A stretch of DNA of 64,000 nucleotides, taken from the NCBI RefSeq assembly GCF_000255705.1, contig NZ_JH636446.1:101731-165730 (forward strand), read 5' to 3'. How positions within the stretch are numbered: position 1 is the stretch's first letter; each line of letters starts with the position of its first letter. Source of the stretch: Zavarzinella formosa DSM 19928. GTDB lineage: Bacteria > Planctomycetota > Planctomycetia > Gemmatales > Gemmataceae. The notes below the pieces were generated by a model, which had not been told where the DNA came from, ran no database searches, and saw only the letters and a list, made by a program, of their open reading frames with translations. The translations under genes and the position numbers were made by a program. This document shows positions 27,829-36,443 of this stretch, one piece after another.

Positions 27829-30289
27829 AACGCAAACTTGGCAGCATGGCCGGGACAGGTGTGTATTTGCCGTCCAAGATGTCGAGTGTTACCCCATCTT
27901 CCATCACTCCCTTGGCGGCCGGTGTTTTCGGATCATGCAGTTTCGGCGGGGCTTTCAGCGACTCAAATTGGTACGTCGGCGTTCGGAACGTGTTCCATGT
28001 GAGCTTTTGTTCTGTCCCCCCCGGCTTTTTCACCAGCAATTCAGCAAAAACGATGTCTCCTGCGTCGATCTTCAGAACAGGCTCATTTGTCGTAAACATG
28101 AAGACACTTGATTGGCTATCACGCTTCGGTTCTCCATCGCGAGACAGTGTCACTTTTTGTGGCTCGCTTGTTTCTGTTTTCCGGCAGGAAATCACCAAAT
28201 CCCCGACAGGACGGGCTTCGCCGTTCAAGACAATGTCCGGGATTTTGACGCTCATACGTTTGAATTCAAATTTGAAAGTTTTCTCGCCAAGAAACTCAGC
28301 AGTGGATTCCACAATAGTGGGGTTTGTAGGGTCGTACAGTCGGCAGATAAAGTCAGTGAGTTTCTTCCAGTCTTGAACCTCCCGATCAGAGAGAATGTAT
28401 TCAACCACACCGGGCCACTTCGATGCCAGTTCGGTTGTTTCTCCGCCTGCCGTCGGTTTCAATTTAGTCAGCATCAGGCGTTGACCGTCGCGGATGAGTT
28501 CGTCGTTGCTTTTCTTCAATACTCTTTGGAAATCGTGCCTCAATTTGTCCGGCATGTCCGCGAGCGTCCAACGGTTGTAATCTGGGTATTGGTTTTTAAG
28601 GTTTCCGTATCGCGTCGCTGCGGTGACAATAACATCTTTGGCCGATGAATTCATTACCGGGGCCAACGGGGCCGTCGCGTCCATATTCCCGAGGAGGCCG
28701 AGGGCGGTGGCCATGTCTTGCACATGGGCCAGTCGCAGTTGAAATTTCAGCCAGTCATTTTCCGCGAAGACCACTTCATCAAACACATAAGCGGGGCCAA
28801 GCAACGGATCGGCTTTGGGAAACGGCCGGGATTTTTCACCTTCTTCAACTAATTCTTGTCCCTTCCGTTTCCACTCGGGAGAAAGCTCGGTGGTTTCCAA
28901 GAGGAGGGCACTGCCCCGGTTTTTCAAGGCTTGGAAGTGGTTGATGAGCGTGTTAACCGCTTCTTTGAGTTGGACGATATCCTTGGTGAGCAGGCGCTCC
29001 CGGAGCAGCACGGCATCGGTGCCCACCCATTCGCTGCGGTAGGCGGCCGGAACGCTCGTTTTGTTCAGCCGCTTTTCGATGTCATTCAGTTCGGCGAGAC
29101 TGTGGCTCTTCGACATCGGCGGCACGGCGTTCAGTTCCTCCAAGAACTTCAAATACGCCTGGCCTTCGTCCAGCCGCAGCCGGACATAGTTTTTTTGAAG
29201 TTCGGAAAGTCGGTCAAATTCGGGATCGTTCTGGATGTCTTGAAAGAGCTTGAGCCGCTTGGGCAGAATATCGGCGGCCAGCCGGGCCGGGGCGCCTTGT
29301 GCCTCGGAGGCTTGCAGCGTGTCCACCTTGGACGAAAGACCGTGGATGGGGGTGGTGTCGCTCACCGGATTGAGAAACAGGAACGAACCGGACAACGCCA
29401 GCGTGCCCAGCAACCCGCTGATTCCAGCCAGAATCCATGACAACAAATTCTTCGATTTCTCCGTGCGATCGCGATATCCGGCGGCGTCTCCGAAAACCTC
29501 GTTGAACAACTCGGCGACGCCATAAGGCTCGCGGGGCTGTTCCGGGAAGTCCGTGAGACGAGGACGTTTGACCGCGCACGGACGGACGTGAAAATCGATG
29601 CTGCCGAATTTCCAGTAATCATCCGCGTCGGTCGGTTCTTCTTTCAGCACCTCCCGAAAACGATGGGCCGCCTCGTTGCAACGGGCTTCAATGATCCGCT
29701 GCCATTCGCCGGAGTTCATGTTCGGCCCGGCGATCTTGTCACATTTGCTCAGAACCAGAAACACCGGCAGCCCGCCGACGCCGTGTTCGTTGGCCCTCTT
29801 GGATTCAAAATGCTTCAGAAATCGGGCAAATTCGTGAAAATCCCGATCCTGTAAGTCGTATGGTGCTCCGGCGTCGATGACGAAGACGAGCGAATCCGCC
29901 GTGAGGATGGCTTCCGCGAGTTGCTTTGCGTTCTGGCTTTGGTTGATCGAGTTTTTCTTGGTGAGGATATCGTTGACCGCCCGGCCGTCGCAGTCGATCA
30001 CCACGGCATTCCGGCTCGGATGTTTTGGCCCGGTTCCGGCGATATGAATGGGATAGGAAACGATTTCCTGCTGCGTCTCGCGGGTATGTTCCTCATAAAC
30101 CTGATGCCGCAGGTTGGCCAGCCCGCCCCCCTCATGAAGATGGCCGCCCAGCGAGCGAGACTGCGTCAACCCGACTTGGGCAAGCGCCCCCAGCAAAGAG
30201 CTTTTGCCCGCGTCGGGCATGCCGAAGACGACGATTCGTTGAGAGTTTTCAACATTCGCCATATTGTTGGCCATTGGAATGCTACCCAT
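27827..30289 (-). CDS. Membrane-anchored GTPase with large C-terminal region
   Basis: An 820-residue protein. The GTPase domain occupies about residues 17-270: P-loop VFGMPDAGKSSLLGAL (G1, 23-31), AVVIDCDGRAV (G3-like DxxG, 99-102), SLVFVIDAGAP and VFLVLSKCDKIAG (G4, SKCD at 181-184). A single hydrophobic helix at about 282-305 (LLSWILAGISGLLGTLALSG) should anchor it, leaving about 510 residues on the far side that are helical at first (LQKNYVRLRLDEGQAYLKFL) and beta-rich at the end. The layout recalls IcmF/TssM GTPases of secretion systems, but only one membrane segment is seen and no other secretion genes adjoin. Three in-frame ATGs (30289, 30274, 30262) are possible starts; none has a strong ribosome site. 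Confidence 0.85.
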   Translation of the reverse strand: MGSIPMANNMANVENSQRIVVFGMPDAGKSSLLGALAQVGLTQSRSLGGHLHEGGGLANLRHQVYEEHTRETQQEIVSYPIHIAGTGPKHPSRNAVVIDCDGRAVNDILTKKNSINQSQNAKQLAEAILTADSLVFVIDAGAPYDLQDRDFHEFARFLKHFESKRANEHGVGGLPVFLVLSKCDKIAGPNMNSGEWQRIIEARCNEAAHRFREVLKEEPTDADDYWKFGSIDFHVRPCAVKRPRLTDFPEQPREPYGVAELFNEVFGDAAGYRDRTEKSKNLLSWILAGISGLLGTLALSGSFLFLNPVSDTTPIHGLSSKVDTLQASEAQGAPARLAADILPKRLKLFQDIQNDPEFDRLSELQKNYVRLRLDEGQAYLKFLEELNAVPPMSKSHSLAELNDIEKRLNKTSVPAAYRSEWVGTDAVLLRERLLTKDIVQLKEAVNTLINHFQALKNRGSALLLETTELSPEWKRKGQELVEEGEKSRPFPKADPLLGPAYVFDEVVFAENDWLKFQLRLAHVQDMATALGLLGNMDATAPLAPVMNSSAKDVIVTAATRYGNLKNQYPDYNRWTLADMPDKLRHDFQRVLKKSNDELIRDGQRLMLTKLKPTAGGETTELASKWPGVVEYILSDREVQDWKKLTDFICRLYDPTNPTIVESTAEFLGEKTFKFEFKRMSVKIPDIVLNGEARPVGDLVISCRKTETSEPQKVTLSRDGEPKRDSQSSVFMFTTNEPVLKIDAGDIVFAELLVKKPGGTEQKLTWNTFRTPTYQFESLKAPPKLHDPKTPAAKGVMEDGVTLDILDGKYTPVPAMLPSLR

Positions 30290-30546
30290 CCCATGAGGGG
30301 ATTAATGCTACCAGTAGCCTACAACTATCGGCGATTTTCATCAAAGGAGCAAGCCCACGGCGAGACAGGCAAGCCATCATGGAACTGTCACGAGGCGGAA
30401 GCGGAAGCAAGATGAAATCGGAAAAGGGCCGGGGGACAAGTTGAGACGGACGGCAACCAGTAAGGCAACGGAAGAATTTGGATCGCATCGAACCACCGGC
30501 GGTCGCAGAGGAATGACGCCGGCCGAATCACCGGAAATTTCCCCCC

Positions 30547-30993
30547 TCAACGGGAGGCTCCCTTCGCCGGGCGGCTCAATTGGATGTCATATTCTTGGGG
30601 ACCGGGAACCACGGTATAAGTCAGCGGGGACTTTTTCTCGTCGCTGTAATAGTCGGGAAGGAGAGTATATCTGGCGCCCGTTGGTGTTGCCGCCGCCTTG
30701 TCCCCTTTCGTCGGAATCGCTTCCGGCGGCCGGACTTGGGGAGGCAACGGATAGGTTTGCACCGTGATCAACACCTTCCCTTGCGGGGCCTTCAACATCT
30801 CATAGGTTCCGTCATCGCGGATCATTGTGGAATCCACGCGGCCATCGGGACCGATGAAGGCAATGGTCCCGAAAGTGATGCGTTCCCCGTCGATGGAGAC
30901 TGATCCGCGGACCAAAGAGGTGCGGTCATCACCACACCCGATCACGCCGGAGAACAACACCAACAAACCTGATAGTCGAGCCATCGTCTTCAT
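30547..30993 (-). CDS. Small lipoprotein paired with DUF1559 gene
   Basis: From the ATG at 30993 (GGAGG 9 nt upstream) a 148-residue protein starts MKTMARLSGLLVLFSGVIGC, a lipobox with Cys20. The mature part has VRGSVSIDGERITFGTIAFI, GRVDSTMIRDDGTYEMLKAP and GKVLITVQTYP, the pattern of the small transthyretin/carboxypeptidase-regulatory-like lipoproteins that follow DUF1559 genes in planctomycetes. The frame continues upstream as a shadow of the DUF1559 gene and is rejected. It starts 47 bp after the DUF1559 stop and is probably cotranscribed. Role: likely an envelope-bound partner of the pseudopilin-like protein. Confidence 0.85.
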   Translation of the reverse strand: MKTMARLSGLLVLFSGVIGCGDDRTSLVRGSVSIDGERITFGTIAFIGPDGRVDSTMIRDDGTYEMLKAPQGKVLITVQTYPLPPQVRPPEAIPTKGDKAAATPTGARYTLLPDYYSDEKKSPLTYTVVPGPQEYDIQLSRPAKGASR

Positions 30994-31040
30994 CGGCGGC
31001 CTCCGGGAGAATGGCGGGAAGATCACGGACACGAAAAAGA

Positions 31041-31994
31041 TCAAGAATCCGTGTTCGATTCGCCCCCGTTCGGCGTGCAAAGCGACCACCAGACATTCGC
31101 GTCGAGACTGGCCCGGAGGAATCGGCTGCTGCCATCTCCCATGCCCACGTTCATGCCGCCGGTATGCAGGCTCTGGGCCAGTCGCGGATTGCACCTTCCT
31201 CCATTGGTGTACGGCGTGGGATTGTCCTGAAACTTGGACCCCGCCCCGGTGATGAAGGCGCCAAAAGTGGCCTGCCAGTAGTCCAAGTAGTCCCAACGGG
31301 TCCACATGTTCCCGCCGTCGGCGGCGCCAGAGGGATACGAACCGGTGGTGTTGCACAGGCCGATTTTCTCTCCAAACAAAATCGTGGAGGCCGTGCCGTC
31401 CGTGAAAGTGGCCGGAATGTTTGGCCGACCCTGCCAGTTGGCAACGTTCCCGGAAACCACGCCGTCACTGACTCCCACGGTGGTTGTTCCCTGAAGATTG
31501 CCGAACACGCGGAAATTGCCGCCGTATGATCCTCCGGACCAACCCCAGTTCGGATTGACTTGGACCGCCGAGGGGTCTGTGGGGCAGATATAACCGGCCA
31601 CTTTTGTCCCTTCAATTCCGCTATTCCGAATATCGGCGCCAGCCAATTTGGTGAATGTGTTGCCGTTCCAGGAGCTTGAGCCTCCGGATGTGGTCGCCTG
31701 TTTGAAGACGTTGTCCTGTTCCATGAACGGCAGCAGATGAAAGAACAGGGGGCCGTAATTGCCAGACGTCCCGTTGGAATACCCATACTGCGGGGGCATA
31801 TTGCCGTAGGTGTCGTTGTGGTTGTGGGCTGCGAGGCCGAATTGCTTGATGTTGTTGGAGCATTTCATCCGGTTGGCAGCCTCACGGATCTTTTGGACCG
31901 CCGGCAGCAAGAGGCCAATCAGGATGGCGATGATGGCGATCACCACCAAGAGTTCGATGAGCGTGAATGCCCGCCGAGGAGAATGAAAACGCAT
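31041..31994 (-). CDS. DUF1559 domain-containing pseudopilin-like protein (copy 1)
   Basis: A 317-residue protein with a type IV prepilin-like N-terminus: [20 protein letters not shown], where Phe after the short basic leader marks the prepilin-peptidase site and Glu is at +5, then [20 protein letters not shown]. The DUF1559 body follows with [20 protein letters not shown] near the C-terminus, the H-x9-DG signature. These proteins are hugely expanded in planctomycetes and are thought to be secretion/pilus-like surface components; individual roles are unknown. AGAGG precedes the ATG. This copy stands 6 kb from the three tandem copies. Confidence 0.93.
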   Translation of the reverse strand: MRFHSPRRAFTLIELLVVIAIIAILIGLLLPAVQKIREAANRMKCSNNIKQFGLAAHNHNDTYGNMPPQYGYSNGTSGNYGPLFFHLLPFMEQDNVFKQATTSGGSSSWNGNTFTKLAGADIRNSGIEGTKVAGYICPTDPSAVQVNPNWGWSGGSYGGNFRVFGNLQGTTTVGVSDGVVSGNVANWQGRPNIPATFTDGTASTILFGEKIGLCNTTGSYPSGAADGGNMWTRWDYLDYWQATFGAFITGAGSKFQDNPTPYTNGGRCNPRLAQSLHTGGMNVGMGDGSSRFLRASLDANVWWSLCTPNGGESNTDS

Positions 31995-32108
31995 GAGAAC
32001 CTCTGGAGAGAAATGAGAGCTCGTTCCGAAGAACGCTTTTTCACACTACATAGAAAGGACTGCCGTTACAAGAAGACATAGACCGGCGGATGACCTGTTA
32101 CAAAAAAA

Positions 32109-32133
32109 GAACCCGCTCAAAATGAGCGGGTTC
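32109..32133 (-). terminator. Rho-independent terminator after the leftward DUF1501 gene
   Basis: GAACCCGCTCA (32109-32119) and TGAGCGGGTTC (32123-32133) form an 11-bp stem with a 3-nt loop. On the reverse strand the stem is followed by seven T residues. It lies 29 bp past the DUF1501 stop codon. Confidence 0.9.
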
Positions 32134-32161
32134 TGCAAGGATAATGATCGGGTCGGTGATA

Positions 32162-33511
32162 TCAGCCGACCAATTTCTCGATCACACGCCCTTCGCGGAA
32201 CAGTTGCACCGGCCGGCCGGTCGGAGTTTGCATTTCCGTGTGCGGGTCGATGCCGAGTTGTTGGAAGATCGTCGAAGAGACATCATCCGGGGTGACCGGT
32301 TCGGTGGCCGGAGCCATGCCCGAGGCATCCGTCGAGCCGTGAACGTATCCACGCTTGATGCCGCCGCCGGCCAGCACGCAAGCCATCGAACGAGCCCAGT
32401 GATCCCGGCCGACGTTCTTGTTGATCTTCGGCGTCCGCCCGAATTCCCCGGCGCACATCACAATCGTGCTGTCCAACATGCCACGTTCGTCGAGATCGCG
32501 GATCAGCGTGGAGAGTGTTTGGTCAAGTTGCGGAAGCAGCTTTGTCTTCAGGTTGGTGAAGTTTTGGCCGTGCGTGTCCCAACCGCCGGTGGAGATGGTC
32601 ACAAATCGCACACCCGCCTCGACCAATCGCCGGGCCGCCAGCGCGCTGGTGGCGAAGGGAGTCGTGCCGTAGGCTTCCCGCGTGGTTTCCTTCTCGGCCG
32701 CGAGGTTGAAGGCTTTCTTCGTCTTGTCCGACCGGAGGATGTCGAGGGCTTGCTTGTGGAAGGAATCGAGCCCGTCCACCAAGTTGCCGTTGTTGTCGAG
32801 TTCTTTAAAGCCTTGGTCGAAACCGGAGAGCAGTTTGTCCCGGGTTTCCAGTTCTTCGAGGCTGAAGCCCGGCGGCAGTGTGATGCCGCGTACCCGCATG
32901 TTGGTCCCGCCCCCCTTGGCGTCACCTTTGCCACCACCGCCCCCTTCGACGCCGAAAGGGTTGTAACCGGTGCCGAGGTAACCGGCCAGCCCGGCCGAGC
33001 CATTGCGAAGTTCGGAGAAGCTGACGTAAGGTGGCACGCCCTTTTCCACGCTCAGCATTTTCGCGCAGACCGAACCCATCGACGGGTATTGCAACGCGGC
33101 CGATGGTTTGTTGCCGGTGGTCATGAACACCGTGCCCGGCCCGTGGGACGGGATCGTGTGGGCCAGACTGCGAACGAGGCTGATCTTGTCCCCGACCGAA
33201 GCCATCTTCGGCAGGCACTCGCTGACCTGCATCCCGGCGGCCTTGGTGTTGATCGATTTGAATTCGCCGCGAATCCCCTCGGGGGCTTCCGGCTTGTTGT
33301 CCCACATGTCGATGGTCGCCGGTCCGCCGGAGAGCCACACGAGGATGACGCTCTTGGCCTTCGGCCCCTTGACATCGGCCGCCGTCGTCCGGCTGGCGGC
33401 CGTGGCTTCGGAGCGAAGCATGCTGGCCAGCGACAACCCGATGAAACCGGCCGAGCCGATTTGCATGAAGTCGCGGCGGTGGAAACCTTCGCAATCGCGT
33501 TTCGTGAACAT
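32162..33511 (-). CDS. DUF1501 domain-containing protein
   Basis: A 449-residue protein whose N-terminus (CEGFHRRDFMQIGSAGFIGL) is a twin-arginine-like signal with RRDF. DUF1501 features: KSVILVWLSGGPATIDMWDN, HTIPSHGPGTVFMTTGNKPS, LAARRLVEAGVRFVTISTGG with WDTHGQNF, DSTIVMCAGEFGRTPKINKN and GRDHWARSMACVLAGGGIKR. A Gly-rich loop lies at about 180-195 (GVEGGGGGKGDAKGGG). It follows the DUF1549/DUF1553 gene by 79 bp on the same strand and ends at a good terminator. Exported, of unassigned enzymatic function. Confidence 0.92.
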   Translation of the reverse strand: MFTKRDCEGFHRRDFMQIGSAGFIGLSLASMLRSEATAASRTTAADVKGPKAKSVILVWLSGGPATIDMWDNKPEAPEGIRGEFKSINTKAAGMQVSECLPKMASVGDKISLVRSLAHTIPSHGPGTVFMTTGNKPSAALQYPSMGSVCAKMLSVEKGVPPYVSFSELRNGSAGLAGYLGTGYNPFGVEGGGGGKGDAKGGGTNMRVRGITLPPGFSLEELETRDKLLSGFDQGFKELDNNGNLVDGLDSFHKQALDILRSDKTKKAFNLAAEKETTREAYGTTPFATSALAARRLVEAGVRFVTISTGGWDTHGQNFTNLKTKLLPQLDQTLSTLIRDLDERGMLDSTIVMCAGEFGRTPKINKNVGRDHWARSMACVLAGGGIKRGYVHGSTDASGMAPATEPVTPDDVSSTIFQQLGIDPHTEMQTPTGRPVQLFREGRVIEKLVG

Positions 33512-33590
33512 GGTCGTCGGCCTTTCGGGTTTGAATCAGCTTGTTCGTTTGTTAATATTAATGGTTTTGTGTTCAGAATTTCGTCAGTGA

Positions 33591-36008
33591 TTAGTGATTC
33601 AGGATGAACTCGCGGGTGTTAATCAACGCCCACACCACATCGGCGAACGCCTCGGCCCGGTCGGTGTTGGTCAGGCGGTGTTGATAGAAGGTGTCCAACT
33701 CCCGAGGCGTCGGGAATCGGCTCATCGCGGCAAGAAACACTTCTTCAAAGATCGCCTCGTCTGATCGCTTGCGATCCTTCAGCAGCAAGTTGAAACGGTT
33801 CGCGGGCGATTTCATCTTCTGAAGCAAGGCCGGGTCGGTCATGCGGAAGAGCGTCTGCGGCAAGGCGGGTTCCATCGCCCGTTCACAATCACAAGCCGTC
33901 GTCCGGGGTGGACGACCAAAGATGCGGAGAGCATAGGCCACATTGGCGTTGTTGATGCGGCTGGCGCCAATCTCGATCATCCGCTTGCCGGCCGGGGCGT
34001 CGTTGCCAAAAGTTTCCGTGGTGCCGATGGCATCATTGACCACATCCACCACCACCTCGGCCAGCATCGGCCTGACGTAGCTGCGGGCGTAATTGTTTTT
34101 GTCGAGCCGATTCGTGTCGTTCGGCGTCGAGGAGTTTTGATACGTCCGGCTCATCAAGATCGTCCGTTCCAATCGCCGGATGTCGTACTTGCTTTCGATG
34201 AAGTCTTTCGCCAAGGCATCCAACAGACGAGTGTTCGTCGGCGGGTTGGCTTGGGAGAAGTCGTCCACCGGATCGACAATACCGGCCCCGAAGTAATGGC
34301 CCCAGACTCGGTTGACAAAACTGCGGGCGAAGAAGGGGTTTTCCGGGGAACGCATCCACTCGAAGAGTTCGCCGCGAAGATCCTTGCCCTTCGCCGGGGT
34401 GAATTCCGGCCCGGCGATAGCCTTGGGCTTCAACGGGGCGTTGGTTTCCGGGTGCGTCAGCAGGACGTTCTTGCCACGGGGTTCCGGAGCGATGAACATC
34501 TCCCGAATCACCATGACTTGGTTCTTGTTCTTCGCATCAACTTTGCTCGTCCGCTCGGCATTCTCCGCGTCAATCACTTTCTTCACATCGGGCGACGAAA
34601 ACTGGTTGGCGGCGAAGTTAATGTTGGTGAACAGATTGGCGAAGGCCCGGTAATCGGCCTGCGTCCAGCGGTCGGTCGGGTGTTTGTGGCATTGGGCACA
34701 TTCGAGACGGACGCCAAGGAAGGCGGCGGCCGTCTTTTCGCTCCATTCGATGCTCGGCACCTGAGCCTGCCGACGCCAGAACATATCCAGCGTCTTCCGG
34801 CCGGCATATTCGGACGTGTCGAACTTCTTGCCCTCTTCCTCGATCTTCTTCACATGGGCCAGCCACTCCTCGGGCGTCTTGCCATCCCGGCTGGTGGCCG
34901 TCATCACGCCCCGGACGATCTCGTCGTAGGGCATGTTTTGCTCCACGCGGGAGCGGAACCAATCGTGCCACATCTGGCTCTTCAGGTTCTGGGCGGCCCC
35001 TTGCGGCTGTTCGAGGGCCAGCGTGTTGTTTCCGGTGATGTCGGAAAACTTGGTGGCCCACAACGCCGCGTGGCGGGAGGTTTTCAGCAGGTCGTCGATC
35101 TTGCGGGTTCGCTTGTCCGGCGATTGGTCGGCAAGGAACTGGCGAATCTCGTCAGGCGTGGGGAGACTGCCGGTGGTGTCGATGGTCACCCGCCGCAGAA
35201 ATTCGGTGTCCCCGGCGAGATCGGACGGCACGACATTGAGCATTTTCAACTTGGCGAACACTTCTTTGTCCACATAATTGACGGCTTCGATCTTCGGGTA
35301 TTTGAAGCCGGGCTTCATCGGCGTCGGCACCAAGATTCGCAACGAGGCGACTTGGCCGCGATATAGCACCACGAAGCCGGAATCCCCCGGCCGGATGCCG
35401 GAGATTTCGCCGAAGGGGGTCACTCGGGCGACCGCGTCGTCCTGCATCCGGAAATCGCAAAACGGCGTAATGTCTTCTTTGGATTCATCGGTGAAGGTGG
35501 CGGTCACTTTAATCTGGGCCTTCTGCCCGGCCTTGAGGGACAACATATCTTTCGGGCTGACTTCGATGCCCTTGATCTCCCCGGCTCCCTTGCGCCGGGG
35601 CATGCCGTCCTTAATCCATTCCCGCATCACGGCATATTGCCATGAATCGCGGCTGAACTTGATGCCGCCATCATGCTTCATGGCCCCGGTGGCTTTGAGG
35701 AGGAGAAGGCTGTTGTCCGGGTCGATGGGATCGGCCCGGCGACCTTGGATGTCGCGGGTGAGGGCGGCGAAGTCCTTGTCCGGGTCCAATCCGAACAGGG
35801 AGAGTCGGAAACCGTTCTTGCCTTGGAACGACCCGTGACACGATCCGTTGTTACAACCCGCCTTGCTGAACAGCCCCATCAGGTGCCGCTCGAAATCCAC
35901 TTGTTGGATTTTGCCGCCGGTCGGCAGGGTGACGGCCCCGAACGCCGCTGGCGAGGCGAAGCCCCAAGCAATCAAGAGAACGGCGGGGGTGAAAAAACGT
36001 GCCATCAT
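33591..36008 (-). CDS. DUF1549/DUF1553 protein with Big_2-like domain
   Basis: Starting at the ATG at 36008 (a second ATG follows at 36005) gives signal peptide MMARFFTPAVLLIAWGFASP and 805 residues; an upstream TTG frame lacks a ribosome site. The N-terminal part has SKAGCNNGSCHGSFQGKNGF, a cysteine motif ending SCHGS near residue 53. A bacterial Ig-like (Big_2) segment follows: KGIEVSPKDMLSLKAGQKAQ to FGEISGIRPGDSGFVVLYRG. DUF1549 has LRRVTIDTTGSLPTPDEIRQ and LECAQCHKHPTDRWTQADY; DUF1553 has SFVNRVWGHYFGAGIVDPVD and ends ALINTREFILNH. First gene of the third cytochrome/DUF1501 operon. Confidence 0.9.
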   Translation of the reverse strand: MMARFFTPAVLLIAWGFASPAAFGAVTLPTGGKIQQVDFERHLMGLFSKAGCNNGSCHGSFQGKNGFRLSLFGLDPDKDFAALTRDIQGRRADPIDPDNSLLLLKATGAMKHDGGIKFSRDSWQYAVMREWIKDGMPRRKGAGEIKGIEVSPKDMLSLKAGQKAQIKVTATFTDESKEDITPFCDFRMQDDAVARVTPFGEISGIRPGDSGFVVLYRGQVASLRILVPTPMKPGFKYPKIEAVNYVDKEVFAKLKMLNVVPSDLAGDTEFLRRVTIDTTGSLPTPDEIRQFLADQSPDKRTRKIDDLLKTSRHAALWATKFSDITGNNTLALEQPQGAAQNLKSQMWHDWFRSRVEQNMPYDEIVRGVMTATSRDGKTPEEWLAHVKKIEEEGKKFDTSEYAGRKTLDMFWRRQAQVPSIEWSEKTAAAFLGVRLECAQCHKHPTDRWTQADYRAFANLFTNINFAANQFSSPDVKKVIDAENAERTSKVDAKNKNQVMVIREMFIAPEPRGKNVLLTHPETNAPLKPKAIAGPEFTPAKGKDLRGELFEWMRSPENPFFARSFVNRVWGHYFGAGIVDPVDDFSQANPPTNTRLLDALAKDFIESKYDIRRLERTILMSRTYQNSSTPNDTNRLDKNNYARSYVRPMLAEVVVDVVNDAIGTTETFGNDAPAGKRMIEIGASRINNANVAYALRIFGRPPRTTACDCERAMEPALPQTLFRMTDPALLQKMKSPANRFNLLLKDRKRSDEAIFEEVFLAAMSRFPTPRELDTFYQHRLTNTDRAEAFADVVWALINTREFILNH

Positions 36009-36443
36009 GAGACGGTCCACGGGAGGGTTTTCGACGGAGGGAGAGACCAAAGCGTTCAGGCGACTGTTGGCGGGTGGGATTTTGGGCAAACCTTAAGCTG
36101 TTGCAACACACGAAGATATCGGCCGGGTCCCCAACCCGCAACAACTTTCTGGCACAATTAAGAGGATCGACGCCGGGCAAATTAGGCGGCAGTGCGGCAA
36201 TTTTTCAGCGATGATTGGCAAACTCAACAATCACATGCCAACTTCAGGAATTTCTGTTGGCCGATTCATGTAAGACGAATCTCCCTTTTCCACAAAGAAT
36301 TCACGTACGGCAAAAAGATGAACTAAGCTGAATTGTTTCCTTCCCAAAGCCCGACTGGCGGGTTAAGGTAACAAAACCCGATTGTTCCGTGCGACCGGTA
36401 TTATCCGCACACCCGGCCACCGGTTCTCTCGCCTTGAGATGCC
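36009..36443. other. Divergent intergenic region, no gene seen
   Basis: It separates the leftward DUF1549 operon from the rightward WD40 gene and should hold both promoters. It is more AT-rich than its surroundings. No repeats, RNA genes or operator-like palindromes were recognised. Confidence 0.5.

Noticed and set aside
27827-30289. GTPase considered as a type VI secretion TssM/IcmF
   Set aside because: Only one membrane helix is seen and no tss genes are nearby, so only a loose resemblance is claimed.
32144-33607. 487-codon rightward frame opposite the DUF1501 gene
   Set aside because: It crosses the terminator, has no recognisable domain and mirrors a well-supported gene.
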